Shown: positions 49,930-59,310, counted from the stretch's first letter. The stretch is 64,000 nucleotides of DNA from Motiliproteus sp965230185 (GCA_965230185.1 OZ245995.1:1612001-1676000); one strand, 5' to 3'. The notes: generated by a model not told the origin, from the sequence alone. Translations and numbers: made by a program.

Positions 49930-51117
49930 ATGATAATAGGTATCCCAGAAGAAACTTTAACGGGTGAACGTCGGGTGGCTCTGACCCCCGCCAATGTCTC
50001 TGCGCTGGTGGCGCGTGGCTGTTCGGTGTTGCTGGAAAGCGGGGCCGGCGATGCTGCCGATTTTGCCGATCAGCTTTATCGTGAAGCCGGTGCCGAAATA
50101 CTTCACGACCGGGACGAGCTGTTTGCCCGTGCCGGGATCATCATCCGGGTCAATGCCGGTGATACTGATGATGCCTCGGCCCGCTGCCATCTGCGTCGGG
50201 ACCAGATTCTGATCGGTATGATGGACCCGCTGGGCAATCCGCAGCAGGCCGGCAGCCTGGCGGAAAAACAGATCACCGCGATCGCCATGGAGCTGATTCC
50301 GCGGATCAGCCGTGCCCAGAGCATGGATGCGCTCTCTTCGATGGCGACCATCGCCGGCTATAAATCGGTGGTGCTGGCCGCCAGCTCCGCCGCCCGAATC
50401 TATCCGATGATGATGACCGCCGCCGGTAACCTGGACCCGGCGCGGGTGTTTATTATGGGGGCCGGGGTCGCTGGCCTGCAGGCTGCCGCCACCGCCAAAC
50501 GGATGGGCGCCGTGGTGGAAGCTTATGACGTTCGTCCGGCTGCCAGAGAGCAGATCCTGTCGGTGGGAGCGAAGCCGGTGGAGCTGGAACTGGAGGCCGA
50601 AGCCACCGAAGGTCAGGGCGGCTATGCGAAGGAGCAGGGAGAAGAGTTCCTGCACCGTCAGCGTGAGCAGATGACTGCGGTGCTGGCCGAACAGGACATC
50701 GTTATCACCACCGCGGCCATTCCCGGCGCGAAGTCCCCGGTTCTGATTACCCGTGAAATGGTGGCGGCGATGAAGCCCGGTGCGGTGATCGTCGATCTGG
50801 CCTCGGAGCGGGGTGGCAACTGTGAGCTGACCCGTCACGGCGAGACGGTGATCGAGCACGGCGTCACTATTATCGGTCCCGAAAACGTACCGGCTACCGT
50901 GCCTCACCACGCCAGTCAGATGTACGGCAACAACGTCGAAAATCTGCTGACCCACCTGCTGGATGAGAACGGCGAGCTGCAGCTGGATTTTGACGATGAA
51001 ATTCTCCAGCAGACGGTCGTCAGCCACGACGGTGTGGTCCGTCAGCCGCGGATTCGCGAGCTGCTGAACCTGCCGCCGCTGCCCGTGATCGAGGCGGATA
51101 TCGAGGAGGTGGCCTGA
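49930..51117 (+). CDS. pntA: Proton-translocating NAD(P) transhydrogenase subunit alpha 1
   Basis: 395 residues: the NAD(H)-binding domain I only (IGIPEETLTGERRVALTP at the start, MGAGVAGLQAAATAKRMGAVVEAYDVRP as the dinucleotide fold, IVDLASERGGNCELT). This is the three-subunit form, in which membrane helices are encoded by the next gene. Start ATG 49930 follows GAGAAAG; a GTG frame at 49861 is longer than family members need. The stop overlaps the next start (TGATG). It drives NADP+ reduction by NADH with the proton gradient. Confidence 0.92.
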   Translation: MIIGIPEETLTGERRVALTPANVSALVARGCSVLLESGAGDAADFADQLYREAGAEILHDRDELFARAGIIIRVNAGDTDDASARCHLRRDQILIGMMDPLGNPQQAGSLAEKQITAIAMELIPRISRAQSMDALSSMATIAGYKSVVLAASSAARIYPMMMTAAGNLDPARVFIMGAGVAGLQAAATAKRMGAVVEAYDVRPAAREQILSVGAKPVELELEAEATEGQGGYAKEQGEEFLHRQREQMTAVLAEQDIVITTAAIPGAKSPVLITREMVAAMKPGAVIVDLASERGGNCELTRHGETVIEHGVTIIGPENVPATVPHHASQMYGNNVENLLTHLLDENGELQLDFDDEILQQTVVSHDGVVRQPRIRELLNLPPLPVIEADIEEVA

Positions 51118-51434
51118 TGGATACGCTGACTACCGGTTCCCTGGCTATGGAACAGTTTGTACTGCTGCTGTCGCTGTTTGCGCTGGCGGTATTCCTGGGC
51201 GTTGAACTGATCACCAAAGTTCCGCCAACCCTGCACACTCCGCTGATGTCCGGTAGCAATGCCATCTCCGGCATCACCGTGGTCGGCGCGCTGGTGGCTG
51301 CCGGTTCCGGTGCCGAAACCGGACTGCTGGTGCAGAGTCTGGGCTTTATCGCCATCGTGCTGGCCACCATCAACGTGGTCGGTGGTTTTCTGGTGACGCA
51401 TCGCATGCTCGGCATGTTTAAACGGAGGGACTGA
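51117..51434 (+). CDS. NAD(P) transhydrogenase subunit alpha 2 (membrane)
   Basis: 105 residues with three or four hydrophobic segments: LLSLFALAVFLGVELITKVPPTLHTPLMSG, the conserved PPTLHTPLMSG loop, then IVLATINVVGGFLVTHRML. It is domain II's first part of the three-subunit transhydrogenase (often called pntAb/pntA2). It sits between pntA and pntB with overlap on one side and 3 bp on the other. Confidence 0.92.
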   Translation: MDTLTTGSLAMEQFVLLLSLFALAVFLGVELITKVPPTLHTPLMSGSNAISGITVVGALVAAGSGAETGLLVQSLGFIAIVLATINVVGGFLVTHRMLGMFKRRD

Positions 51435-51437
51435 GCC

Positions 51438-52835
51438 ATGAATCTGATGATGACAGATCTGTTTTATCTGCTGGCGGCGCTGCTGTTTGTGCTGGGCATC
51501 AAAGGGCTGACCCGACCTAAAACGGCGGTCAGGGGCAACACTCTGGCGGCGTCCGGTATGCTGATCGCGGTACTGGTGACCCTGCTGGATCGCCAGGTGA
51601 TCGGCTATGAGATCATCGCTGCCGGTGTCGCCCTGGGGGCGGTCATCGGCGTGCTGATGGCGAAGAAGGTACAGATGACCGCCATGCCGCAGATGGTGGC
51701 GCTGCTGAACGGTTTCGGCGGTGGCGCCTCGCTGGGGGTGGCCGCGGCCAGTTACTTCACCGCGCTGTCACTGTCGGCAACAGGCGCCGGCGTGGTGGCT
51801 GAAACCGCCACCGCACTGGCGGTGCTGATCGGGGCGGTGACCCTGTCCGGCAGCGCCATCGCTTTCGGCAAACTGCAGGAGATCCTGCCCGGCCAGCCCA
51901 TGGGCTTCAGCGGCATGAAGTTCCTCAATCTGGCGCTGCTGGTGGTGGCGCTGCTGGCAGGCTACAGCCTGGTGGCCGGCGGTGGAGGCACCGGCGCTTT
52001 CGTGCTGCTGGTCGCGGTAGCGCTGGTGCTGGGCTTTACCCTGGTTATCCCCATCGGTGGTGCCGACATGCCGGTGGTGATCGCGCTGCTGAACTCCTAT
52101 TCCGGGATTGCCGCAGCGGCTGCCGGGTTTATTACCGGCAACACGGTGCTGATTATCTCCGGTGCGCTGGTGGGTGCCTCCGGTATCATCCTCACCCGGA
52201 TCATGTGCGTCGCCATGAACCGCTCGCTGCTTAACGTCCTGTTCGGCACCATGGCCGAAGGCGGCGGAGAGACTCTGGATGCCGATGAAGTCTATGCCGG
52301 AAGAGTGAAATCCTCGTCGCCGGAAGAGGTGGGGATGATCCTGGAAGACGCCCGACGGGTGGTGATTGTACCGGGGTTTGGTCTCGCCATGGCCCAGGCC
52401 CAGCATGCGGTGCGGGATCTGGCCGATACCCTGGAGCAGCGTGGCATCGAGGTGGAGTATGCGATCCACCCGGTGGCGGGACGGATGCCGGGTCATATGA
52501 ACGTGCTGCTGGCCGAAGCAGAAGTGGCCTACGATCAGATGCGGACCATGGAGCAGGCCAATCCGACCTTCGACAAGACCGATGTGGCGATCGTGATCGG
52601 CGCCAACGACGTGACCAATCCGATGGCCCGGGAGGACAAGGGCAGTCCCATCTATGGGATGCCGATTCTCGATGTCGACCGGGCGAAAACCGTGGTGGTG
52701 GTCAAACGCAGTCTCAGTCCGGGCTTTGCCGGACTGCCGAATCCGTTGTTCGCGAAGGACAATACGCTGATGCTGTTCGGTGACGGTAAGAAGGCGATCA
52801 TGGACCTGACCTCGGCGGTGCACGAAGCCGCCTGA
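51438..52835 (+). CDS. pntB: NAD(P) transhydrogenase subunit beta
   Basis: 465 residues. The N-terminal two-thirds is membrane-embedded with about eight segments (QMVALLNGFGGGAS, MPVVIALLNSYSGIAAAAAGF). The C-terminal domain III binds NADP(H): VIVPGFGLAMAQAQHAV, HPVAGRMPGHMNVLLAEA and VAIVIGANDVTNP. With the alpha subunits it makes NADPH. Beside an F420:NADPH oxidoreductase it would feed F420 reduction; that link is inference. No RutR-type operator was found before pntA, but read-through from the upstream gene is possible. Confidence 0.95.
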   Translation: MNLMMTDLFYLLAALLFVLGIKGLTRPKTAVRGNTLAASGMLIAVLVTLLDRQVIGYEIIAAGVALGAVIGVLMAKKVQMTAMPQMVALLNGFGGGASLGVAAASYFTALSLSATGAGVVAETATALAVLIGAVTLSGSAIAFGKLQEILPGQPMGFSGMKFLNLALLVVALLAGYSLVAGGGGTGAFVLLVAVALVLGFTLVIPIGGADMPVVIALLNSYSGIAAAAAGFITGNTVLIISGALVGASGIILTRIMCVAMNRSLLNVLFGTMAEGGGETLDADEVYAGRVKSSSPEEVGMILEDARRVVIVPGFGLAMAQAQHAVRDLADTLEQRGIEVEYAIHPVAGRMPGHMNVLLAEAEVAYDQMRTMEQANPTFDKTDVAIVIGANDVTNPMAREDKGSPIYGMPILDVDRAKTVVVVKRSLSPGFAGLPNPLFAKDNTLMLFGDGKKAIMDLTSAVHEAA

Positions 52836-53088
52836 TCGATGGTGGGGTCGGTTTGCCGGGCTTTCTGAGCGTTCTGAACGTTCTGAATTCGGGTAATACC
52901 GGCCCGTTCGGCCGATAAAAACGGATCCGGTCACTGTCAGCCAGGCAGAGACCAGATTTGCGGAAGAGCTATAAAAAACGCCCCGGTAATGGACGAATTG
53001 CCGGAATCTGACAGGGTGGCTACTCTGACAGGTAAACAGGCCTGCTGCACAGAACCCGGCAGGCATCCTGAAATCGAGGACGACGGTC

Positions 53089-54594
53089 ATGAATAATGTC
53101 GATCCGACCAGTCCCGCCGATGCTTCTTCGGATGTCTTAACAGAGGTCAGCGCCGATCTCTGGAATCCTGATCTGGCACCCGCCTCCCCGGCAGCACGTA
53201 CCTGGTCCTGGCAGAATATCGCCGGGCTCTGGGTCGGTATGGTGGTCTGTGTTCCCACCTATATGCTGGCGGCGGGGCTGGTGTCCGAAGGGATGTCCTG
53301 GTGGCAGGCGGTACTGACTGTGCTGCTGGGCAATGCCATCGTGCTGGTGCCGATGATGCTGATCGGGCACGCCGGCACCCGACACGGAATCCCGTTCCCG
53401 GTGCTGCTGCGATCCTCCTTTGGTACCACCGGGGCAAAACTGCCCGCGTTGCTGCGGGGGCTGGTCGCCTGTGGCTGGTTCGGTATTCAGACCTGGGTCG
53501 GCGGTTCGGCGATCTATATTATCGTCAACACAATTACCGACGGCGCCATCGTCGGCGACAGGCTGCCCTTGCTGGGGATCGACAGGGGGCAGCTCATCTG
53601 TTTTCTCTGTTTCTGGGCGATGCATGTCTACTTTATCGCCAGGGGGACGGAATCGATCCGCTGGCTGGAGACCTGCGCCGCGCCTTTTCTGCTGTTGATG
53701 GGACTGGCGCTGCTGGCCTGGGCCTATGTCAGGGCAGGCGGGTTCGGAGAGATGCTGTCGTCACCGTCTCAGTTTGTGAAAGGAGGAGCCCGGGAAGGGC
53801 AGTTCTGGTCGGTGTTCTGGCCGGGGCTGACGGCCATGGTCGGCTTCTGGGCCACCCTGGCCCTGAATATCCCCGACTTTACCCGTTTCGCCAGGAGCCA
53901 GAAGCATCAGATTATCGGTCAGGCGCTGGGGCTGCCGTTGCCGATGGCGCTGTTCGCTTTTATCGGTGTAGCGGTGACCTCAGCAACGGTGGTGATCTAC
54001 GGTGAGGCGATCTGGGATCCGGTGGCTCTGACCGGTCGGATGGGCGGCATTACGGTAATTGTCGCCCTGTTCGCCCTGATGGTCGCAACCCTGACCACCA
54101 ACCTGGCGGCCAATGTGGTGGCGCCGGCCAACGGCTTCTCCAACCTTGCGCCCGACCGGATCTCGTTCAGAATGGGTGGCTATCTCACCGCGGGGATCGG
54201 AATTGCCATCATGCCCTGGAAGATTCTGGAATCTACCGGTGCCTATATCTTTACCTGGCTGATCGGCTACTCCGCGTTGCTGGGCCCCATTGCCGGCATC
54301 ATGATTGTCGATTACTTTCTGATTCGAAAGACCCGACTCAACCATGCAGACCTGTTCCGCAACGAAGGGGAATACTGCTACCGCAACGGCTGGAACCCTG
54401 CCGCGCTGATCGCCTTCGTGGTCGGTGTAGTCCCCAATCTGCCCGGCTTTCTGCAGGTGGCCGGGGCCGTCGACAGGGTTCCGGTTTTTTTCTCAACCCT
54501 GTACACCTATGCCTGGTTTGTTGGGGTACTGGTTGCAGGGGGGGGTTATCTGCTGTTGATGGCGAACCGTTCCGGCCCTCAGGCGAAACTCTGA
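53089..54594 (+). CDS. NCS1-family nucleobase/hydantoin/allantoin permease
   Basis: 501 residues with about 12 helices. The N-terminal WNPDLAPASPAARTWSWQNI, then WVGMVVCVPTYMLAAGLVSEGMSWWQA and GWFGIQTWVGGSAIY follow the NCS1 PucI/Mhp1-type pattern rather than CodB's. Such carriers import uracil, allantoin or hydantoins with Na+ or H+. The position between the transhydrogenase genes and codAB, close to the carbamoyl hydrolase, fits pyrimidine or ureide uptake. The ligand cannot be fixed from sequence. Confidence 0.9.
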   Translation: MNNVDPTSPADASSDVLTEVSADLWNPDLAPASPAARTWSWQNIAGLWVGMVVCVPTYMLAAGLVSEGMSWWQAVLTVLLGNAIVLVPMMLIGHAGTRHGIPFPVLLRSSFGTTGAKLPALLRGLVACGWFGIQTWVGGSAIYIIVNTITDGAIVGDRLPLLGIDRGQLICFLCFWAMHVYFIARGTESIRWLETCAAPFLLLMGLALLAWAYVRAGGFGEMLSSPSQFVKGGAREGQFWSVFWPGLTAMVGFWATLALNIPDFTRFARSQKHQIIGQALGLPLPMALFAFIGVAVTSATVVIYGEAIWDPVALTGRMGGITVIVALFALMVATLTTNLAANVVAPANGFSNLAPDRISFRMGGYLTAGIGIAIMPWKILESTGAYIFTWLIGYSALLGPIAGIMIVDYFLIRKTRLNHADLFRNEGEYCYRNGWNPAALIAFVVGVVPNLPGFLQVAGAVDRVPVFFSTLYTYAWFVGVLVAGGGYLLLMANRSGPQAKL

Positions 54595-54648
54595 GGCCGA
54601 TGTTCGCCCCGGCCGAACCTGCGCTCAGTGCTGAATCGCTTTAAAAAG

Positions 54649-55476
54649 TTACTGCTTATACCTGTCCACCAGCCGTCGGTAACGTCCGGTTTTTTTCAGC
54701 CAGGCCAGTCCGGCGTTGAAATCGTCCCTGATCTGTTCTCTGATGAAGGCCGCTCTGAAACTGGTCCGGGGGACGAACAGCGAGTGAAAAACCACCTCCG
54801 AGGCAAATTCCTCCTTACCCAGATGATAGCGGCTCAGCCAGTAGAAGATTTTCCGGTCCATCACTACCGCATCGATACGCTTACGCCAGAACATCTCCAC
54901 CTGTGCTCGCTGACTGGGGTGTTCGTAGTAGTTCTTCGGGAAGCTGCCCTCGGTGTCCGGCGCAAACAGCCGCCGAAACGGTTCCCCCAGCTCAGCCCAG
55001 GCGTTCTGCCAGGCGACGACCGTTATCACCTGCAGGTCCCGGACGCTACTGATGCTGAGGTCATCCTCTTTTCGGCTGATCACGTAGTTTTCATAGGAGA
55101 TAAAGTCATCGGAGTAGAAGTACTCACCGTTACCCTTTCCAATTGTTGCAACCCCATCCAGCCTGGGTTTGTTATCGCCCAGGGCCCTGTAACGGCGACG
55201 GTCCGGTATATGAATCACCTGCAGGTTGTGACCTCTGTAAGCCAGTGCCTCCCGGAAGATATCCACCTCCAGCCCCCGGCCTTGCTGGCCGAAGATATAG
55301 GGCGGTTTGAATTCGCCGAAGGCGATGGCGAGTGTTTCCGCCCGGACCGCTGCCGACAGACTGCAAGTGATCACCAGGACCAGAATGAGTGCCAGCCACC
55401 GCCCCTGAAGGTAAGTTCGGAGTAAGGGTTTTACCGTTGAAGGCATGAAAACGTCTGTGAAGCTCTTTGCGATCAC
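54649..55476 (-). CDS. Periplasmic solute-binding-like protein
   Basis: 275 residues. A hydrophobic signal segment (WLALILVLVITCSLSAAVRA) ends near residue 46 before ETLAIAFGEFKPPYIF, the start of an SBP family 3-like fold; GLEVDIFREALAYRG and VRDLQVITV follow. No permease genes are adjacent. It converges with the NCS1 gene. ATG 55476 is the furthest start; a Met at position 11 would give a more usual signal-peptide length. Ligand unknown. Confidence 0.78.
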   Translation of the reverse strand: MIAKSFTDVFMPSTVKPLLRTYLQGRWLALILVLVITCSLSAAVRAETLAIAFGEFKPPYIFGQQGRGLEVDIFREALAYRGHNLQVIHIPDRRRYRALGDNKPRLDGVATIGKGNGEYFYSDDFISYENYVISRKEDDLSISSVRDLQVITVVAWQNAWAELGEPFRRLFAPDTEGSFPKNYYEHPSQRAQVEMFWRKRIDAVVMDRKIFYWLSRYHLGKEEFASEVVFHSLFVPRTSFRAAFIREQIRDDFNAGLAWLKKTGRYRRLVDRYKQ

Positions 55477-55897
55477 GATTGCTGGCCCCTGATAAGGCTT
55501 TTCTGTGATCCCTGCCGGGGTTGGAAAGCTGCAGCCGGATCAGCAGTGGTCCGGTGTCTTCGAGATGCAGCCGACAGGTGCTCTATGGAACCGGACAAGT
55601 ACAATCTTAGCCTGGTCGGTGGTCCGGTGATGGCTGCGAAACAGTCCCGCGACTGATCCGGAGCGTACATCCCCCGGTCGACACCGGCGCTGTGCCGGAT
55701 TGGCCATAACTGGCCGTGTCCGGGCTGACCTTCGAGCTCCACCGACGACCGCTGATCAGGGGGGATTGTTGTGGAATCAACGGGATCTGTATCGTTCTGG
55801 TAGCCGCCCGGGACAGCAAATACAGCGGCAAAACAGAATTCATTTTGAGACAGAATTAAACTGAATAAACTTCAAGGATTATTTGTAGTTACCTTCG
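55477..55897. other. Intergenic region, nothing recognised
   Basis: About 420 bp upstream of the minus-strand binding protein and of the codA promoter. Several short minus-strand frames (for example 55473-55742 and 55607-55843) lack ribosome sites and family resemblance. Confidence 0.4.
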
Positions 55898-55941
55898 TTG
55901 ACCAGTCGGTAAATATAATGATAAATTTACCGGACTGAATG
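55898..55941 (+). promoter_or_regulatory. RutR-type operator and promoter upstream of codAB
   Basis: TTGACCAGTCGGTAAA (55898-55913) is a full operator; TTGACC serves as -35, and TAAATT (55922-55927) lies 18 bp later as -10. A second site begins TTTACC (55926-55931) but its right half is degenerate. The design repeats that of the cofG and amidohydrolase promoters. codA starts about 540 bp downstream, so the leader would be long. Confidence 0.7.
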
Positions 55942-56044
55942 ATAGCCCGGTATTGTAAATACTGATTATTCGATAGATTAAACAATTCCGGCGTCAATTA
56001 AGTCTCTGCCAATAATATCTAACAATAACCAGAGCAAAGATCCT

Positions 56045-56293
56045 ATGAGCAAGCTGATAAACAATCAGATGCTGAACTTCAGCTCCGGACTGACTCGGCT
56101 GCTGTTGGCACTCTGTGTTTGCTGTCAGTCTGCGGTCTCTCAGTTGCAGAGGCTGCTGTGTCGGATTCTGGGTTCTGCGTTCCGCCTGCCTGAAGCCGTC
56201 AGTGCTGCATTCAGTGTATCTCCGCCTTACCTGCTTTCCATCTACCTGTTTAATCTGAAACAGACCAAGTTGTTCGCTTTTATCAACGCCTGA
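56045..56293 (+). CDS. Possible small leader ORF upstream of codA
   Basis: An 82-codon frame starting ATG 56045 (MSKLINNQMLNFSS...) inside the predicted codA leader. It has a hydrophobic Cys-rich middle (LLLALCVCC) but only a weak ribosome site (GCAAAGATCCT). It may be a real small membrane peptide, a leader peptide or chance. The rest of the leader (56294-56478) shows no recognised riboswitch. Confidence 0.3.
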   Translation: MSKLINNQMLNFSSGLTRLLLALCVCCQSAVSQLQRLLCRILGSAFRLPEAVSAAFSVSPPYLLSIYLFNLKQTKLFAFINA

Positions 56294-56478
56294 CCGGCTT
56301 TCTTTCTGAAGCACCGCATTAAATTATCGGATGCCGATGTTAACTGGCGTCCTGTTTAATCCCGGCTGCTTCTTTCCGAATAAATAATGGGTCCGGACCT
56401 GATGGCATGTTTATCCGTGTCTCTCTGTGACGACCGTGCCCGAAATAAATAGAAGCGTTCTCTGTTGAGGAATTAAGC

Positions 56479-57759
56479 ATGCTGGATATGCTTGTACGCA
56501 ACGTAAATCTTCCTGATGGCCGTCAGGGAGTCGATATTGCCATCAATAACGACAGGATCGTCGAAGTTTCCCCGGGAATCCGGGCATCGGCAGCCGAGGA
56601 AATCGAAGGGAACGGGCATCTGGCTTCTCCGCCCTTTGTCGACAGCCACTTTCATCTTGATTCCGCTCTCAGCCTCGGGCAGCCCCGGCTCAACCAGAGC
56701 GGCACTCTGCTGGAAGGCATCGAAATATGGGGCGAGCTGAAACCTCACCTGACCGTCGAGGCGGTCAGAAAGCGGGCACTGGAACTCTGTCGCTGGTCCA
56801 TCGCCCGCGGCACCCTGGCGATTCGCAGTCATGTGGATATCAGTGATGACAGGCTGCTGGCCGTAGAGGCGTTGCTGGAGGTCCGTCAGCAGATGAAACC
56901 CTATATCGATCTGCAACTGGTGGCCTTTCCTCAGGACGGCTATCTGCGCCATCCCCGGGCAGCCGACAACCTGCGCCGGGCGCTGGATAAGGGGGTCGAT
57001 GTGGTGGGGGGGATTCCCCATTTCGAACGCAGCATGGCCGAGGGCTCGGCTTCTGTCCGGGCGCTCTGTGAGCTGGCCGCCGAGCGCGGCCTGCGCGTCG
57101 ATATGCACTGCGACGAGAGTGACGATCCCCTGTCCCGGCATATCGAGATGCTGACCAGCGAGACCCGGCGACTGGGACTGGAGGGGAGGGTGGCCGGCTC
57201 TCATCTGACCTCCATGCATTCCATGGATAACTACTATGTCAGCAAGCTGTTGCCGCTGATGCAGGAAGCGGACATTCATGCCATCGCTAATCCGCTGATC
57301 AATATCACGCTGCAGGGCCGCAGCGACAGCTATCCCCGACGCCGCGGCATGACCCGGGTACCGGAACTGCTGGCGGCGGGCGTCAACGTCGCCTTTGGTC
57401 ATGACTGTCTGATGGATCCCTGGTACAGCTTCGGAACCCACGACATGCTGGATGTGGCGCATATGGGGCTGCATGTGGCGCAGATGACCGGGTTGCAGCA
57501 GTTGCAGCAGGCCTACCAGGCGGTGACCGTTAACGGTGCCCGGGCGCTGGGCCTTGAGCATTACGGACTGGAGCCGGGGTGCTATGCCGATCTGGTGATT
57601 CTGCAGGCCAGCAGTGCCATTGAGGCATTGCAGCTGAGGCCGACCCGGCTGCAGGTAATTCGACGGGGCAGGGTGATTGCCAGTTCCCCGCCTGTGGTCA
57701 GCAGGGTGCATTTTGAAGAGGGTGCGGAGGAGGTCTGCTTCTCCCGGGCACTGTTCTGA
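56479..57759 (+). CDS. codA: Cytosine deaminase
   Basis: 426 residues, amidohydrolase superfamily, same length and wording as E. coli CodA: PPFVDSHFHLDSALSLGQPRLNQSGTLLEGIE (metal His pair and substrate Gln), RSHVDISD, DMHCDESDDP (metal His, catalytic Glu) and FGHDCLMDPWYSFGT (catalytic Asp). It deaminates cytosine to uracil, and may act on related bases. The TTGAGGAATTAAGC stretch gives the ribosome site. It is followed by codB; both belong to the putative RutR regulon and would deliver uracil to the downstream route. Confidence 0.93.
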   Translation: MLDMLVRNVNLPDGRQGVDIAINNDRIVEVSPGIRASAAEEIEGNGHLASPPFVDSHFHLDSALSLGQPRLNQSGTLLEGIEIWGELKPHLTVEAVRKRALELCRWSIARGTLAIRSHVDISDDRLLAVEALLEVRQQMKPYIDLQLVAFPQDGYLRHPRAADNLRRALDKGVDVVGGIPHFERSMAEGSASVRALCELAAERGLRVDMHCDESDDPLSRHIEMLTSETRRLGLEGRVAGSHLTSMHSMDNYYVSKLLPLMQEADIHAIANPLINITLQGRSDSYPRRRGMTRVPELLAAGVNVAFGHDCLMDPWYSFGTHDMLDVAHMGLHVAQMTGLQQLQQAYQAVTVNGARALGLEHYGLEPGCYADLVILQASSAIEALQLRPTRLQVIRRGRVIASSPPVVSRVHFEEGAEEVCFSRALF

Positions 57760-57803
57760 CAGAGAGGTGCGCCGCCGTACGCCGGTACGCCGAAGCCTGT
57801 TCC

Positions 57804-57842
57804 TTAACCGGTTTTTAAATCCGGACTTAACCAACTTGTTAA
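57804..57842 (+). promoter_or_regulatory. Two degenerate RutR-like sites before codB
   Basis: TTAACCGGTTTTTAAA (57804-57819) and TTAACCAACTTGTTAA (57827-57842) keep the TTxACC left half but not the GGTAAA right half. They may be weak operators for separate codB control, or chance. The tandem spacing (23 bp) is shorter than in the other promoters. Confidence 0.3.
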
Positions 57843-57909
57843 CCAGTTCTTTGCAAGTGGTCGCCCCTGGTGGTGGCTGCGACTATTATCCCTGACAGGA
57901 GGCATTCCT

Positions 57910-59211
57910 ATGTCTGAACGGCAAGAAAATAACAATTATGCCGCTGCGCATGATGACTATGCATTATCTCCGGTACCCCAGAGCGCCCGGCGCGGATTGA
58001 TGTCCATGTCGGCGGTGATGCTGGGATTCACCTTCTTTGCGGCCAGTATGTGGACCGGTGGCACCCTGGGCCAGGGTTTTCAGCTGTGGCCGGATCTGAT
58101 TATCGTGGTGCTGGTCGGCAATCTGATACTGGGGGTCTACGGCGCCTTACTGGGCTATGCCGCCGCTAAGACCAACCTGTCCACTCATATCCTTTCCCGC
58201 TATGCCTTCGGGCGCGTCGGCTCCAAACTGCCGTCGCTGATGCTGGCGATTACCCAGATCGGCTGGTTCGGGGTAGGGGTGGCGATGTTCGCCTATCCGA
58301 TCAACAAGTTTATGGACATTCCCAACCTGCCGCTGATCGTCGGTGGCGGTATCGTGATGACCTATACGGTGATGGTGGGTTTTAAGGCGATCGAATGGCT
58401 GAGCGCTGTGGCAGTGCCGGCTATTCTGATTCTCGGTTTTACCTCGGTGGCTACCGCCATCTCCGATACCGAAGGCGGTCTCGACGCACTGATCAGTCTG
58501 TCGCCCACCGAAAGCCTGACTTTCGCCGTCGGTATCGCCCTGGCCGTAGGTTCCTTTATCAGCGGCGCCACCCTGACGCCGGATTTCGTTCGCTACGCCA
58601 GAAACCGCCGGGTCGGGGTTGCCGCAACAATTATCGGATTTACCTTCGGTAACAGCCTGATGTTTATATTCGGCGCCGTCGGTGCCGCCGCAACCGGCAT
58701 GTCAGATATCGCTGAGGTGCTGGCACAGCAGGGGCTGCTGGGGGCGGGTATCGCTCTGCTGGTACTGAATATCTGGACCACCAACGATAATGCTCTCTAC
58801 GCCGCCGGCCTCGGACTGACCAATATCACCGGTCTCAAGCGGGTACACCTGGTGCTGGCGGCCGGCGTCGTCGGCACCGTGCTGGCGGATTTTCTCTATA
58901 ACAACTTTGTTGGCTGGCTGGTGTTCCTGAGCGTGTCGCTGCCGCCCATCGGTGGCGTGATTATCGGTGACTTCTATCTGCGCTGCCGGGCCAGTTACCC
59001 CGATCCGGAGAACTATCAGTTCCGGGACATCAACTGGGCGGCGATGATCGCCTGGGGGCTGGCCATCGGTGTGTCAGTGATCTCTCCGGAGGAGGGGGTA
59101 TTCAGCATTGCTCCACTGAATGCGATTATCACCGCGATGCTGGCTTATGTGCTGCTTTACAGGGTGATCTATCGTGAGGAGAGTGAAAGCCTGAGCGGAA
59201 GTTACCAGTAG
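57910..59211 (+). CDS. codB: Cytosine permease
   Basis: 433 residues, NCS1 family, about 12 helices. It follows E. coli CodB closely: VPQSARRGLMSMSAVMLGFTFFAASMWTGGTLG near the start, then TQIGWFGVGVAMFA, FISGATLTPDFVRYARN, NIWTTNDNALYAAGLG and YNNFVGWLVFLS. It brings cytosine in with a cation. The gene lies 150 bp after codA. A 14-bp stem hairpin follows its stop. Confidence 0.93.
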   Translation: MSERQENNNYAAAHDDYALSPVPQSARRGLMSMSAVMLGFTFFAASMWTGGTLGQGFQLWPDLIIVVLVGNLILGVYGALLGYAAAKTNLSTHILSRYAFGRVGSKLPSLMLAITQIGWFGVGVAMFAYPINKFMDIPNLPLIVGGGIVMTYTVMVGFKAIEWLSAVAVPAILILGFTSVATAISDTEGGLDALISLSPTESLTFAVGIALAVGSFISGATLTPDFVRYARNRRVGVAATIIGFTFGNSLMFIFGAVGAAATGMSDIAEVLAQQGLLGAGIALLVLNIWTTNDNALYAAGLGLTNITGLKRVHLVLAAGVVGTVLADFLYNNFVGWLVFLSVSLPPIGGVIIGDFYLRCRASYPDPENYQFRDINWAAMIAWGLAIGVSVISPEEGVFSIAPLNAIITAMLAYVLLYRVIYREESESLSGSYQ

Positions 59212-59238
59212 GCCAGTGTCTGCAATCTGTCCTCATTG

Positions 59239-59278
59239 TCATCGGTTTCCGGAGCCGGGAGGAACCGGAAACCGATGA
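59239..59278. terminator. Strong hairpin between convergent genes
   Basis: TCATCGGTTTCCGG (59239-59252) and CCGGAAACCGATGA (59265-59278) form a perfect 14-bp stem with a 12-nt loop, between codB and the convergent binding-protein gene. No T run follows on either strand. Confidence 0.6.
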
Positions 59279-59310
59279 GCAGCGGTCCCCCCGTCTGGCG
59301 GGTTAAGTCA

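Noticed and set aside
57804..57842. Strong RutR operators before codB
   Set aside because: Only the left half-sites are conserved; kept as a low-confidence feature and not counted in the regulon.
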